NCBI GenBank assembly: GCA_904419785.1
Contig: CAJFSY010000006.1
Location: 1-64,000, forward strand
Reading direction: 5' to 3'
DNA from: an uncultured Neglectibacter sp.
Lineage (GTDB): Bacteria; Bacillota; Clostridia; Oscillospirales; Acutalibacteraceae
Length of the DNA: 64,000 nucleotides
Made by a program: the position numbers and the translations under genes. Within the stretch, counting starts at the first letter, position 1, and the number at the start of each line of letters is the position of its first letter. Below, in pieces: positions 52,005 to 60,797 of the stretch. The notes beneath the pieces were generated by a model. That model had not been told where the DNA came from, searched no databases, and worked only from the letters and a program-made list of their open reading frames with translations.

Positions 52005-52757
52005 TTACAATCTGCCGACATCCGTGGTTGCTTTCGTCATGATTTGGTCGTACATCTTAGCTGCTTGGGCGGCGCTTTGCAATGCCCTTTGAGCAGTCAT
52101 CATCTCTGTCATTTGGTCTACCATTTCCACATTGGAACGTTCCAAATAACCCCAATGCACCTTGGGGTTGGCCAAGGCTGCGCCCTGGGCTCCCATAAAC
52201 AGCCCTTGATCGTTACGCTCCAACTGACCGTTATCCTGGAAAGTAAACACTCCCAACTGGCCCACAAGCTGGCCCTGCCTATTATAGATACGGCCTTGCT
52301 CGTCGCCCCGGATCTTATCTGTCACCAGCCGGATAGGCTGGCGGTTGCTGCCAAGAACTCTTCCCTGGCCAGGCAGGCACAAGTAGCCTTCCTCATCCAG
52401 AGAGAAGCTGCCCATGCGGGTATAGCCGATCTCCCCGTCTTCTGTCTGCACCGCGAAGAATCCATCCCCTTCAATGGCGAAATCCAAGGCAATGTTGGTG
52501 GGCTCAATCACGCCTTGGGTAAAATCGGTATATACTTCGCTGGATGCCCGGATATAGCTGGAAGGCCCGATTTCCTCGGCGCCGTTCTTATACTTGTTCC
52601 CCACCCGGCTCATCATAAACTCATCGAAGGTGCTGGAGGTATACTGGTCCGCCTTATAGCCGGCGGTGGAAACGTTCACCATATTATTTGCCACCACATT
52701 CAGATTGCGCTGCTGCGTCAGCATACCGGAAGTCAGATTGTAGAAACCCTTAAACAT
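52005..52757 (-). CDS. flhO: Flagellar rod protein FlhO (FlgG-like)
   Basis: 250 residues with the conserved start FYNLTSGMLTQQRNLNVVANNMVNVSTAGYKADQ and a C-terminal LERSNVEMVDQMTEMMTAQRALQS. It is the other member of the FlhO-FlhP pair and probably a rod subunit exported through the flagellar type III gate. It overlaps the end of sigD by eight bases, with GAAAGGAAGG ahead of the start. Confidence 0.88.
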   Translation of the reverse strand: MFKGFYNLTSGMLTQQRNLNVVANNMVNVSTAGYKADQYTSSTFDEFMMSRVGNKYKNGAEEIGPSSYIRASSEVYTDFTQGVIEPTNIALDFAIEGDGFFAVQTEDGEIGYTRMGSFSLDEEGYLCLPGQGRVLGSNRQPIRLVTDKIRGDEQGRIYNRQGQLVGQLGVFTFQDNGQLERNDQGLFMGAQGAALANPKVHWGYLERSNVEMVDQMTEMMTAQRALQSAAQAAKMYDQIMTKATTDVGRL

Positions 52758-53613
52758 TGTTACATTCCTTCTTTCCTTTGGATTCTTTTCCCGGCTGGGA
52801 ACCGTTCATATACTCTTGCATATAGATACGCAGTTTTTGAATCGCCCTGGCGTGTATCTGTGAGATGCGGGGTTCGCTTACCTCCAGCACCTGAGCGATC
52901 TCTTTCATGTGCAGATTTTTTTCGTAATAAAGGGAGAGCACCATCTGCTCGTTTTCCCGCAAATTGCTGATTCCCTGTGCCAGCACTTGCTGGATCTCTT
53001 TCTCTTGGAACACAGCCTCCGGTTGGTCCCGCAAGTCGTCGGTAGGCACTTCAAAGCGCTCCCGGTCCTGTTCTTGCATATCCATCATGGCGTCCAGAGA
53101 AAGCACGCTTTTCAGCGCGGCGTTGGCAGAATCCTTCAAATACCTTTCTAAAGGTACTCCAAGCCGGTCCGCCACTTCCTGGTCGGTGGGAAATCTCCCC
53201 AGGGAAGCGTACAGTTCTGATATGGCCTGGTTGATCTGTTTGGATTGCCTTCGCACATTCCGTGGAATCCAATCCTGTTTCCGGGCCAGGTCAATCACCA
53301 TGCCCCGGATTCGTTTTGAGACATACGTCTCAAACTTCACTCCCTTATCCTCATCAAAGTTGTCAATGGCCCGCTGTAGGGTAAGTACGCCTTCGCTGAC
53401 AATGTCGTCCACCTGGGCAAAGCTGCTGTAGATGCCCCGCATTTGCAAGGCAGCGTTTTTGATCAGGCCGTCATACCGCAGCACTAAAGCCCATTTATAA
53501 GCCGTGTCCCCTGTTTGCTTATACGCTTTCAGCAATTCGGGGGTGCTCATATGCTCCATGCTGGGAGTAGTTCCGGCAGATGCTTTTTCAGAAGCCACTG
53601 AAACATTTTTCAT
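52750..53613 (-). CDS. sigD: Flagellar sigma factor SigD (sigma-28/FliA)
   Basis: 287 residues, usual length for SigD/WhiG-type sigma-28. Region 2 includes FAQVDDIVSEGVLTLQRAID and DNFDEDKGVKFETYVSKRIRG; region 3/4 ends with EKNLHMKEIAQVLEVSEPRISQIHARAIQK, the -35-binding helix-turn-helix. It directs transcription of late flagellar and chemotaxis genes; the promoters at 11509, 16139, 21723 and 42723 are probable targets. It is held inactive by FlgM (16277-16579). It overlaps flhA by four bases (ATGA). In Bacillus flhF and ylxH/flhG lie between flhA and sigD; neither gene is here. Confidence 0.96.
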   Translation of the reverse strand: MKNVSVASEKASAGTTPSMEHMSTPELLKAYKQTGDTAYKWALVLRYDGLIKNAALQMRGIYSSFAQVDDIVSEGVLTLQRAIDNFDEDKGVKFETYVSKRIRGMVIDLARKQDWIPRNVRRQSKQINQAISELYASLGRFPTDQEVADRLGVPLERYLKDSANAALKSVLSLDAMMDMQEQDRERFEVPTDDLRDQPEAVFQEKEIQQVLAQGISNLRENEQMVLSLYYEKNLHMKEIAQVLEVSEPRISQIHARAIQKLRIYMQEYMNGSQPGKESKGKKECNNV

Positions 53614-55727
53614 GAGCTCACCATGGCCTTTCTTTCTGCCCGGGCGGGAGCGGGGGCTTCCAGGGTGATGTTTCCAAGGGACTGTATCTGAACGTCGTTT
53701 GAAATCTCATTAAAGGCCAAAACCGTAATGTTGGGGTAGAACTGGCTGATCATTCGGCTGAAATAGCCGCGGATCACCTGGCTGACCAGCAAAATAGGCG
53801 ACTGCGAAAGCTCGTTGAACTTTTTCATATGCTCAGCAAGCTGAGAGATGATCTGCTGCATCAAATCGGGGCCAATGGCCAGGAACACACCCTGCTCGTT
53901 GCGGGTGATGGAAGCGATGATCTTCTTCTCCACCTCGGCGTCCAGTGTGACCACACGAAGCTGGCCGTTCTCGCAGAAACGGTGGGTAATGGTCCGGCTC
54001 AGCGCCGCGCGGACCTGTTCGGTGGCGGAATCCACATTGGCGCCTTGGCCCATGGCGTCCGCCGCAGTCTCTATAATAGTACCCAGGTCCTTGATGGAAA
54101 CACCTTCCCGCAAAAGGTTCCGCAGAATCTTTTCCAGGTTGGCGTAAGAAACCACATTGGGCACGGTCTCTTCCACCAGTTCCGGGGCGGTATGTTTCAA
54201 GTTCTCCACCAGCTGCATGGTCTCGGCGCGGGTGAGCAGCTCGTGCACATGCTTCTTGATGGTCTCTGACAAGTGGGTCAGCATAACCGACAGGGGGTCG
54301 ATAACGCTGTATCCGTAAATCTCGGCGATTTCCTTGTTCTCCGGCAAAATCCACCGGGAGGGAATACCGTAGGCCGGCTCGATCGTCTCGATACCGTCCA
54401 CCTCGCCCAAAGGATGGGCAGGTTCCAAAGCCAGATAGTAGTCCACCAAGATTTCGCCTCTGGCCACTTCTTCACCCTTGATGCGGATCACATACTGGTT
54501 CGTGCCCAAAGAAGCCGCGTCGTGCATACGGATGGATGGGATAACAAAGCCCATATCCTGGGCAAACTGCCGGCGGAAGATCACCACCCGGCTGATCAGC
54601 TTGCCGCCATGGCTTTCATCCACCATGGGGATCAGGCTGTAACCGAATTCCATTTCTATGGGTTCTACCGCTAACAAGGAGTACACATTGTTGATATCTT
54701 TGAAGTAATCCTGCTCGCTGGGTGCGGCCTCTTCCGGTGTGGGAGCGGCTGCGCTCTCCGCGGCGGCCAGCTCCATAGCTGTCTGCGGTTTCATCTGCCG
54801 GCCGATAACATATCCGGCAACAATCAGCACTGCGCCGCCGGCCAGCAAAGCCAAATGCGGGGTGTTGGGAATCGCCGCCAAAAACAGCAGGATAACGCCG
54901 GTAACAATGATTGCCCGGGGCTGCGCCTTGAACTGCTTGATCACGTCGGTGTTCAAGCTGCCGTCGGAAACAGCGCGGGTAACGATCATGCCGGTAGCAG
55001 TGGAGATCATCAAGGCGGGCAACTGAGACACCAGACCGTCACCAATGGTAGCGATAGAGTAGGTGTTCAGCACCGTATTGAAATCGCCGCCACCGCTAAC
55101 CATACCGATAATGACGCCACCCACAAAATTGATGATGGTGATCAAAAGGGACATAATGGCGTCGCCTTTTACGATCTTGGTAGCACCATCCATAGCACCG
55201 TAGAAGTCGGCCTCTTTCTGAATCTTATACCGGCGCACCTTGGCTTCCTGCTCGTTGATCAAGCCGGAGGAAAGGTCGGCGTCGATGGCCATCTGTTTGC
55301 CAGGCATAGCGTCCAAGGTGAAACGTGCCGCCACTTCAGACACACGTTCCGCGCCCTTGGTGATAACTATAAACTGTACCAGCACGATGATCAGGAAGAT
55401 GACCACGCCGATAACCACGTTGCCACTGGTGATCAATTCACCAAAGGCCTTGATAACCGTACCGGCGTTACCGCCGTTTGAAAGGATCCATCTAGTGGTG
55501 GAAACGTTCAGTCCTAGTCGGAATAGAGTGGTCACAAGCAAGAGCGATGGGAAAATGGAAAATTCCAATGGCTCTGCGATGTTCATGGTGATCATCAAGA
55601 TCAGGATGGAAAGCCCGATGTTGACGATCAAGAGAAAGTCCAACATAAAGGTGGGCAGGGGGATGATAAGAAACAGAACGATAACCACCACGAACAGCGA
55701 AATAACATTGCTCATTATTCGTTTCAT
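53610..55727 (-). CDS. flhA: Flagellar export gate protein FlhA
   Basis: 705 residues: about eight N-terminal TM helices with the FHIPEP-family segment LFRLGLNVSTTRWILSNG and GMVSGGGDFNTVLNTYSIATI, then a large cytoplasmic domain that docks export substrates and chaperones. The cytoplasmic domain has QEDYFKDINNVYSLLAVEPIEMEF and FCENGQLRVVTLDAEVEKKI. It is part of the type III export gate with FlhB, FliP, FliQ and FliR. It follows flhB by 59 bases and overlaps sigD. Confidence 0.96.
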   Translation of the reverse strand: MKRIMSNVISLFVVVIVLFLIIPLPTFMLDFLLIVNIGLSILILMITMNIAEPLEFSIFPSLLLVTTLFRLGLNVSTTRWILSNGGNAGTVIKAFGELITSGNVVIGVVIFLIIVLVQFIVITKGAERVSEVAARFTLDAMPGKQMAIDADLSSGLINEQEAKVRRYKIQKEADFYGAMDGATKIVKGDAIMSLLITIINFVGGVIIGMVSGGGDFNTVLNTYSIATIGDGLVSQLPALMISTATGMIVTRAVSDGSLNTDVIKQFKAQPRAIIVTGVILLFLAAIPNTPHLALLAGGAVLIVAGYVIGRQMKPQTAMELAAAESAAAPTPEEAAPSEQDYFKDINNVYSLLAVEPIEMEFGYSLIPMVDESHGGKLISRVVIFRRQFAQDMGFVIPSIRMHDAASLGTNQYVIRIKGEEVARGEILVDYYLALEPAHPLGEVDGIETIEPAYGIPSRWILPENKEIAEIYGYSVIDPLSVMLTHLSETIKKHVHELLTRAETMQLVENLKHTAPELVEETVPNVVSYANLEKILRNLLREGVSIKDLGTIIETAADAMGQGANVDSATEQVRAALSRTITHRFCENGQLRVVTLDAEVEKKIIASITRNEQGVFLAIGPDLMQQIISQLAEHMKKFNELSQSPILLVSQVIRGYFSRMISQFYPNITVLAFNEISNDVQIQSLGNITLEAPAPARAERKAMVSS

Positions 55728-55786
55728 TTCTTATTCACCCCTTTCTCACCGGAATTTTGCGAACAGTTAAAGCGAAAAAACGCAAT

Positions 55787-56863
55787 TTATTTTGTTCCTT
55801 TCACGATCTGCTTTTTTTCGTTCAAACGGAAAATGTATACTAAAACCTCAGCCACAGCTCCATAGAACTCCGGAGGGATCTCCTGGTTCAGCTTTACATT
55901 GGCGTAAAGCGACCGGGCCAAGGGAATATTCTCGATTATGGCGATATGGCATTCCTCCGCTTTTTTCACGATACGCAGCGCCAGTTCATCTTGGCCCAGG
56001 GCCATCACCACCGGCGCGGCGTCCTTTTCTGGCTTATAGCGAAGGGCCACCGCCACGTGGGTCGGGTTTCGGATGACCACATCGGCTTGGGGCACCTGCT
56101 GCATCATGCGGCTGCGGGCCATCTGCCGTTGAATCTCCCGGATTTTACCCTTGATTTGGGGATTGCCTTCCAACTGCTTGTATTCTTCTTTGACTTCCTG
56201 TTTGGTCATGCGCAGCTGGCGTTCGTAATCACGCCACTGGTAGAAGAAATCCAGGGCGGCCAGCACGATGAATACGCCTACGATCTGCCATACCATAGAC
56301 ACCGCCACATCAAATATGTGACGGGCTGCCGTAGACACATCTACGTAAAAATACTTGGAACTTTCCTTGAACATGCCCTCTAAAGCGAGGTAGATGATGA
56401 TCATCAACAGGCTGATCTTTAAAATGCCTTTTACGGCTTCTACCACACTCCGCAGGGAAAAGAGCCTTTTAAACCCCTGCAGTGGGCTGATACGGCTGAA
56501 TTTGGGCCGCAAAGCTTCGCCGCTGACAAGAAACTTGGTTTGTCCGAACGTGGCCCCTATCGCGCATAAAATCGTCACAGCCACAATGGGCCCGACCGTC
56601 ACCAGCAGCGCCCAGCCGCCTTCTGAAAGAAACTTGGGTAAGTAAGTTTGAAACTGGTCAGGCTCGGCTCCCGCTGAAAGGCAAAACTGCATGAATTGGG
56701 AAAGCTGTTCCACGATGCTGTTCGCCATCAGTATGATGACCGCGAAGGAGCCCAGCAGTGTCGCCACTGCCACGGCGTCCCGGCTCATGAACACATTACC
56801 CTTTTTACGTTCATCCCGCCGTTTTTTCGGGGTCGCTTTTTCGGTTTTAGAGCCGTCCGCCAA
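55787..56863 (-). CDS. flhB: Flagellar export switch protein FlhB
   Basis: 358 residues with four TM helices and a cytoplasmic C-terminal domain. The autocleavage site NPTH (266-269) is intact, followed by VAVALRYKPEKDAAPVVMAL. FlhB switches export specificity from rod/hook to filament substrates. A shortened paralogue of its C-terminal domain is encoded at 9698-10054. It follows fliR by 38 bases. Confidence 0.96.
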   Translation of the reverse strand: MADGSKTEKATPKKRRDERKKGNVFMSRDAVAVATLLGSFAVIILMANSIVEQLSQFMQFCLSAGAEPDQFQTYLPKFLSEGGWALLVTVGPIVAVTILCAIGATFGQTKFLVSGEALRPKFSRISPLQGFKRLFSLRSVVEAVKGILKISLLMIIIYLALEGMFKESSKYFYVDVSTAARHIFDVAVSMVWQIVGVFIVLAALDFFYQWRDYERQLRMTKQEVKEEYKQLEGNPQIKGKIREIQRQMARSRMMQQVPQADVVIRNPTHVAVALRYKPEKDAAPVVMALGQDELALRIVKKAEECHIAIIENIPLARSLYANVKLNQEIPPEFYGAVAEVLVYIFRLNEKKQIVKGTK

Positions 56864-56901
56864 GTTTCATCCCCCCTTTTCTCCCAAAACCAAAGGCCGG
56901 C

Positions 56902-57669
56902 TCAAGCCGCTGTCAGCTGCAAAATTTCTGACAAGCTGCCCAGCATCTGTTCCTCAATTTGCAGAAGGAATTCGCTGAACGGGCTGATGAGCACAAAAAT
57001 CAAAAACAGGCCGATGATCACTTTCAGCTCGATATTGATGGAAAATACATTGATCTGGGGAATGACCTTCATCAAGATCCCCATGCCGATCTCGCCCACT
57101 AGTTCCGCGGCCAAGATAGGCATACACAATTTCACAGCCAATAAGGTGCATTGGATAAACAACTGCAACATGGCTTGGAACACGGTGGTATCAAAAGCGA
57201 TTTCTCCAAAGGGCACCACCTGGCCCGAAGTCAACAGGATGCGCAGCAGCGTGTGATGGCCGTTAGCCGCGAAAAACAGCAGGCTCATAGCCACGTTGAA
57301 CAGCACCGCCGTTGTGGAGAGGTTCGCCTGAGAGCTGGCGTCGTAGATCTGGTTCATCGTCATAGCCATTTGGGTATCTATAACTTCGCCGGCCAGCTGG
57401 GGAATGTAAAAGAAAAAGTTGACCGCCATACCAAGAAGAAGCCCCACTGCCAGTTCTAAAAGCAGGTGGATAATTAGTTCCACCGTGGTCGCGGGCACTT
57501 CCACTGTCTGCTGCGTGCTGGATATCACACTGACGGAAAGCAGCAGAATAAGCCCGCTTCGAAAAATGGCAGGAATGGTTCTCCGCCCCAATATGGGGTT
57601 GAAGAGCACAAAACCGCTCATACGGGCCAATATATAAAGAAATAAGGTAAATTGCGTCCAATCGATCAT
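56902..57669 (-). CDS. fliR: Flagellar export protein FliR
   Basis: 255 residues, six hydrophobic segments, typical FliR opening LFLYILARMSGFVLFNPILGRR and a late VSGILMKVIPQINVFSINIELK-like segment. Part of the export gate in the basal body. It lies 13 bases after fliQ. Confidence 0.95.
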   Translation of the reverse strand: MIDWTQFTLFLYILARMSGFVLFNPILGRRTIPAIFRSGLILLLSVSVISSTQQTVEVPATTVELIIHLLLELAVGLLLGMAVNFFFYIPQLAGEVIDTQMAMTMNQIYDASSQANLSTTAVLFNVAMSLLFFAANGHHTLLRILLTSGQVVPFGEIAFDTTVFQAMLQLFIQCTLLAVKLCMPILAAELVGEIGMGILMKVIPQINVFSINIELKVIIGLFLIFVLISPFSEFLLQIEEQMLGSLSEILQLTAA

Positions 57670-57682
57670 TTTGCCCTCATCT

Positions 57683-57943
57683 CTATCCCATCATTGTGGT
57701 GAAAAGGGAGATGGTAAAATCCTGGAGCACTTCCAGCATCCAGCCGCCGCCCAGCAGAAGCACCGCTACCACCACCACGAGCTTCAAGATGAAGGAGATG
57801 GTCTGCTCGTGAATTTGCGTAACAGCCTGAAAAATGGCCACAACCACACCCACAAGCATACTCAGAATCAGCATGGGGGCTGCCAGCTTGATGGCTACGC
57901 CTATCCCATCCCGCAAAATATCCGTGACTCCCGATGTATCCAT
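57683..57943 (-). CDS. fliQ: Flagellar export protein FliQ
   Basis: 86 residues, two TM helices separated by a short loop, with VVAIFQAVTQIHEQTISFI typical of FliQ. It is a minor export-gate subunit. The gene follows fliP by 18 bases. Confidence 0.95.
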   Translation of the reverse strand: MDTSGVTDILRDGIGVAIKLAAPMLILSMLVGVVVAIFQAVTQIHEQTISFILKLVVVVAVLLLGGGWMLEVLQDFTISLFTTMMG

Positions 57944-57961
57944 TTCCGCCTCCGTCTCTGC

Positions 57962-58624
57962 TTATCGAAAACCTTGTACCAACGTTGAAAAGAGAAGCTC
58001 CCACCCGTTGATTGAAATAAACAGCAGCAGTTTGAAGGGCATTGAGATCATGGAAGGGGGCAACATGATCATACCCATTGACATCAACGTGGAAGATACC
58101 ACAATATCGATGAGCATGAAGGGGATGTACAAATAAAAACCTATCTCAAACGCGCGTTTTAATTCGCATGTCATAAACGAGGGAACGATAATGCGCAAAG
58201 GCAGTTCCATAGCTGCTTCCTGGTCTGCCGGGGGTTCGATCTGGTCCATCCGGCAAAACATCTCTAACGTACCGTTTTCCGTTTGGCGCAGCATAAATTC
58301 TTTCAGCGGCACCTGGGCCCGGTCTATGAATTCCTCTTGCGTGATCTCCTCAGCCACATAAGGCTCATAGGCTTCTGTTTGTATCTGGGTAATCACCGGC
58401 GACATGGTAATCATCGTTAGAAACAGCGCAATGCCGATCAACACCATGTTGGGCGGCGTCTGCTGTGTGCCCATAGCCGAACGCAGAAAGGAAAACACCA
58501 CAATATACCGGGTGAATGATGTCATCATCACCAGCAGAGAGGGCAGCAGGGAAATCAGCGTTGTCAGGAACAGGATTTCCAGCGTTTGAACATTATCGCC
58601 ATTGATATTAATCAAGCCATCCAT
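57962..58624 (-). CDS. fliP: Flagellar export protein FliP
   Basis: 220 residues with the FliP pattern: LLVMMTSFTRYIVVFSFLRSAMGTQ (conserved near the start), a mid-protein helix, and a C-terminal SMGMIMLPPSMISMPFKLLLF. The usual cleaved N-terminal signal is very short here, so the protein starts nearly at the first TM helix. It is an export-gate subunit. The gene follows fliO by seven bases. Confidence 0.95.
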   Translation of the reverse strand: MDGLININGDNVQTLEILFLTTLISLLPSLLVMMTSFTRYIVVFSFLRSAMGTQQTPPNMVLIGIALFLTMITMSPVITQIQTEAYEPYVAEEITQEEFIDRAQVPLKEFMLRQTENGTLEMFCRMDQIEPPADQEAAMELPLRIIVPSFMTCELKRAFEIGFYLYIPFMLIDIVVSSTLMSMGMIMLPPSMISMPFKLLLFISINGWELLFSTLVQGFR

Positions 58625-58631
58625 CCTGTCC

Positions 58632-59006
58632 TCACCTCTTTATCCTTTGCTTGATCACTGTTTGCAGCGCTTCGGTAAAGCTGGGGGGCTGCTCCCCGTT
58701 TTGGGGCGGAGCGGGCTTGTCCCATTTTTGGGCCTCTTCCGCCGTGAACTCCGCCACCAGGGAAATCCCGGCGGTGGTAGCTCCCAGCAGGAAGAATCTT
58801 CCTCCGCTCTCCACCAGTAAAAGCTGTTGATCCTTTCCCACCGCTGTTCGTGAAACCACCCGAATGGCATCCGTTTGCTGGTTACCTCCTAAAAAGCGGA
58901 ACCCGCCTTTTCCGACCACATGCTTGGTAAACCAATACGCCAGGCCGATGACCAGCACCACACAGACGATCACCCACAGCAGGGAGAAAAGCTCCTTGTC
59001 GAACAT
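58632..59006 (-). CDS. fliO: Flagellar biosynthesis protein FliO
   Basis: 124 residues, one N-terminal TM helix (about 7-25) and a cytoplasmic domain with RVVSRTAVGKDQQLLLVESGGRFFLLG, the FliO/FliZ signature. It helps assemble the FliP ring. It lies between cheY and fliP, the usual order. Confidence 0.92.
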   Translation of the reverse strand: MFDKELFSLLWVIVCVVLVIGLAYWFTKHVVGKGGFRFLGGNQQTDAIRVVSRTAVGKDQQLLLVESGGRFFLLGATTAGISLVAEFTAEEAQKWDKPAPPQNGEQPPSFTEALQTVIKQRIKR

Positions 59007-59016
59007 AATATCCCTT

Positions 59017-59385
59017 TTATTCGTTGCCCAAGATGCTGTTCACAGTCTTGAGCACACGGTCCGGCTTAAAGGGTTTTACGATGAAGTCCTTGGCACCGGA
59101 ACGGACAGCTTCCATAACCATGCTTTCCTGGCCCATGGCGGAACACATCACCACATTGGCGCTGCCGTTGAGAGCGCGGATCGCTTTAAGGGCTTCCAGG
59201 CCATCCATGTTGGGCATGGTGATATCCATCACTACCAGATCGGGGCCAATCTCTTTAAACTTCTCTACGGCATCTGCACCGTCTACGGCCTCAAAAACTT
59301 CAGTGTAGCCATTCTTGGTCAGTGTGTCTTTCAGCATCATTCTCATAAAGGCAGCGTCATCCACCAGCAAAATTTTCTTAGACAT
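59017..59385 (-). CDS. cheY: Chemotaxis response regulator CheY
   Basis: 122 residues, single receiver domain. D9/D10 and the phospho-acceptor D54 (VVMDITMPNMDG), T/S at VVMCSAMGQ and KPF near the end are all present. Phosphorylated by CheA, it binds the switch protein FliM to change motor behaviour; in Bacillus-type systems CheY-P favours counterclockwise rotation. CheC and FliY dephosphorylate it. AAGGATGAA precedes the ATG. Confidence 0.95.
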   Translation of the reverse strand: MSKKILLVDDAAFMRMMLKDTLTKNGYTEVFEAVDGADAVEKFKEIGPDLVVMDITMPNMDGLEALKAIRALNGSANVVMCSAMGQESMVMEAVRSGAKDFIVKPFKPDRVLKTVNSILGNE

Positions 59386-59433
59386 CGTAATTCATCCTTC
59401 TCCTTGATTAGTTTTTATATGTGATTGGCCACT

Positions 59434-60792
59434 TCATTTCTGAAGGACCTTTTCAATTCCGGAATTCTGCACGATCTCTGTGATGCGAACGCCAAAATTA
59501 TCATCGATGACAACCACATCGCCTCGGGCAATGCATTTTCCGTTGACAAACAGATCCACTTGGTCGCCCGCCAGTTTATCCAGCACCACCAAAGAGCCTT
59601 TGGAAAATTCCAAGATATCCTGAACCTTTTGCCGTGCGCGGCCGATCTCCACCGTCACTTGCAGCGGCACTTCCATAATCAGATCCAGATTCTGGGCCTG
59701 TTCCTTACCCAGCTGCTCGCCCAAATCCATAGGAGGCATTTCCACCGGCTGAGTATTGATCACCTTGGGGTCCGGATATCCCGCCATAGGAGCCATGGGA
59801 TAGGGATAAGGCGGATAGTACATGGGAGGATATCCCATTTGCCCATTGGCCGCAGGTTGGCCTTGCATAGGCATACCCTGCATAGGAGGCATCTGCTGAG
59901 GCATGGCCGCACCTGCCGCCGGCTGAGCCGGCATTCCGGGCGCTTGGGGCTGGGCAGCTCCACCGCCTTGCAGCATCTTTTCGATCTCTTCCTGGCTCAA
60001 CACGCCGCCAGCAGGCGCTGCAGCCGCCGGAGCAGACTGAGGAGCAGGCGCCGGCGCTGCCTGTGGCTGGGCGTCTCCGCCGCCTTGCAGCATCTTTTCG
60101 ATCTCTTCCTGGCTCAGTACGCCGCCAGAGGAGGCTTCCGCCGCCGGAGCAGGCTGAGGAGCGGGTGCCGCAGCAGGCGCAGGCTCTTCCGAGGTGTCTC
60201 CCAAGCCCAAGCCTTTCAGCAGTTCCTTGGCCAAATCCACAGACATGACGTTCATGAACTCGCTTTCCAGCACACCTTCGATCTTTAACGCAAAGCGTAC
60301 CACTACCACTGTATCCGCATTCTGAGGGAAATGATCTCTCTTAAACTGGTCCAGATCATCCAGTTGAAAAGGCTGGGGTGTAGAAATATTAACCGAGAAC
60401 CCAAAGAAATCAGACAAAGCAGTGGACGCTGCTCCCATCATCTGGTTCATCAACTCACACACCGCGCTGATCGTCAGGTCGTTCAATTCGAACTCTTCGT
60501 CCGACGTTTCCATGCCCATGAGCAGATCTACGATCACTTTGATGTCGCTTCGTTTCAGCAGCATGATGTTGCTGCCTTCCAAACCAGCCACATAACGTAT
60601 CTCTACGCCGATTGCCGGCTCCAAATTCCCCAAAGAGAAATCCTTGGTTTTGATCACAGACACCGTGGGCGTGGTGATATCCACCCGTTGCCCCAACATA
60701 TTGGATACTGCTGTAGCCGAGGATCCCAGGCTGATATTCATCATTTCTCCCAGGGCGTCTACGTCCATTGGGCTGAATAAATCCTTTTCCAT
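59434..60792 (-). CDS. fliY: Motor switch phosphatase FliY
   Basis: 452 residues. CheC-like phosphatase domain (1-190) with two ExxN sites, E16/N19 and E113/N116. A long Pro/Ala/Met/Gln-rich linker (195-355) contains two identical copies of a 14-residue LSQEEIEKML-QGGG segment (226-239 and 265-278). The C-terminal FliN/SpoA domain (about 360-452) starts with LIMEVPLQVTVEIGRARQ and joins the switch ring. FliY hydrolyses CheY-P at the motor. The extra motif copies resemble the FliM N-terminal CheY-P-binding helix (LSQSQIDALL in the neighbouring gene). It follows fliM by six bases. Confidence 0.95.
   Translation of the reverse strand: MEKDLFSPMDVDALGEMMNISLGSSATAVSNMLGQRVDITTPTVSVIKTKDFSLGNLEPAIGVEIRYVAGLEGSNIMLLKRSDIKVIVDLLMGMETSDEEFELNDLTISAVCELMNQMMGAASTALSDFFGFSVNISTPQPFQLDDLDQFKRDHFPQNADTVVVVRFALKIEGVLESEFMNVMSVDLAKELLKGLGLGDTSEEPAPAAAPAPQPAPAAEASSGGVLSQEEIEKMLQGGGDAQPQAAPAPAPQSAPAAAAPAGGVLSQEEIEKMLQGGGAAQPQAPGMPAQPAAGAAMPQQMPPMQGMPMQGQPAANGQMGYPPMYYPPYPYPMAPMAGYPDPKVINTQPVEMPPMDLGEQLGKEQAQNLDLIMEVPLQVTVEIGRARQKVQDILEFSKGSLVVLDKLAGDQVDLFVNGKCIARGDVVVIDDNFGVRITEIVQNSGIEKVLQK
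59959..60117 (-). repeat. Duplicated CheY-docking-like segment in FliY
   Basis: Two copies of the encoded segment LSQEEIEKMLQGGG, 39 codons apart (117 bp), with the surrounding Pro/Ala-rich sequence also repeating (QPQAxP). The nucleotide sequence of the shared core is nearly identical, indicating a recent tandem duplication. Confidence 0.8.
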
Positions 60793-60797
60793 CCTGT

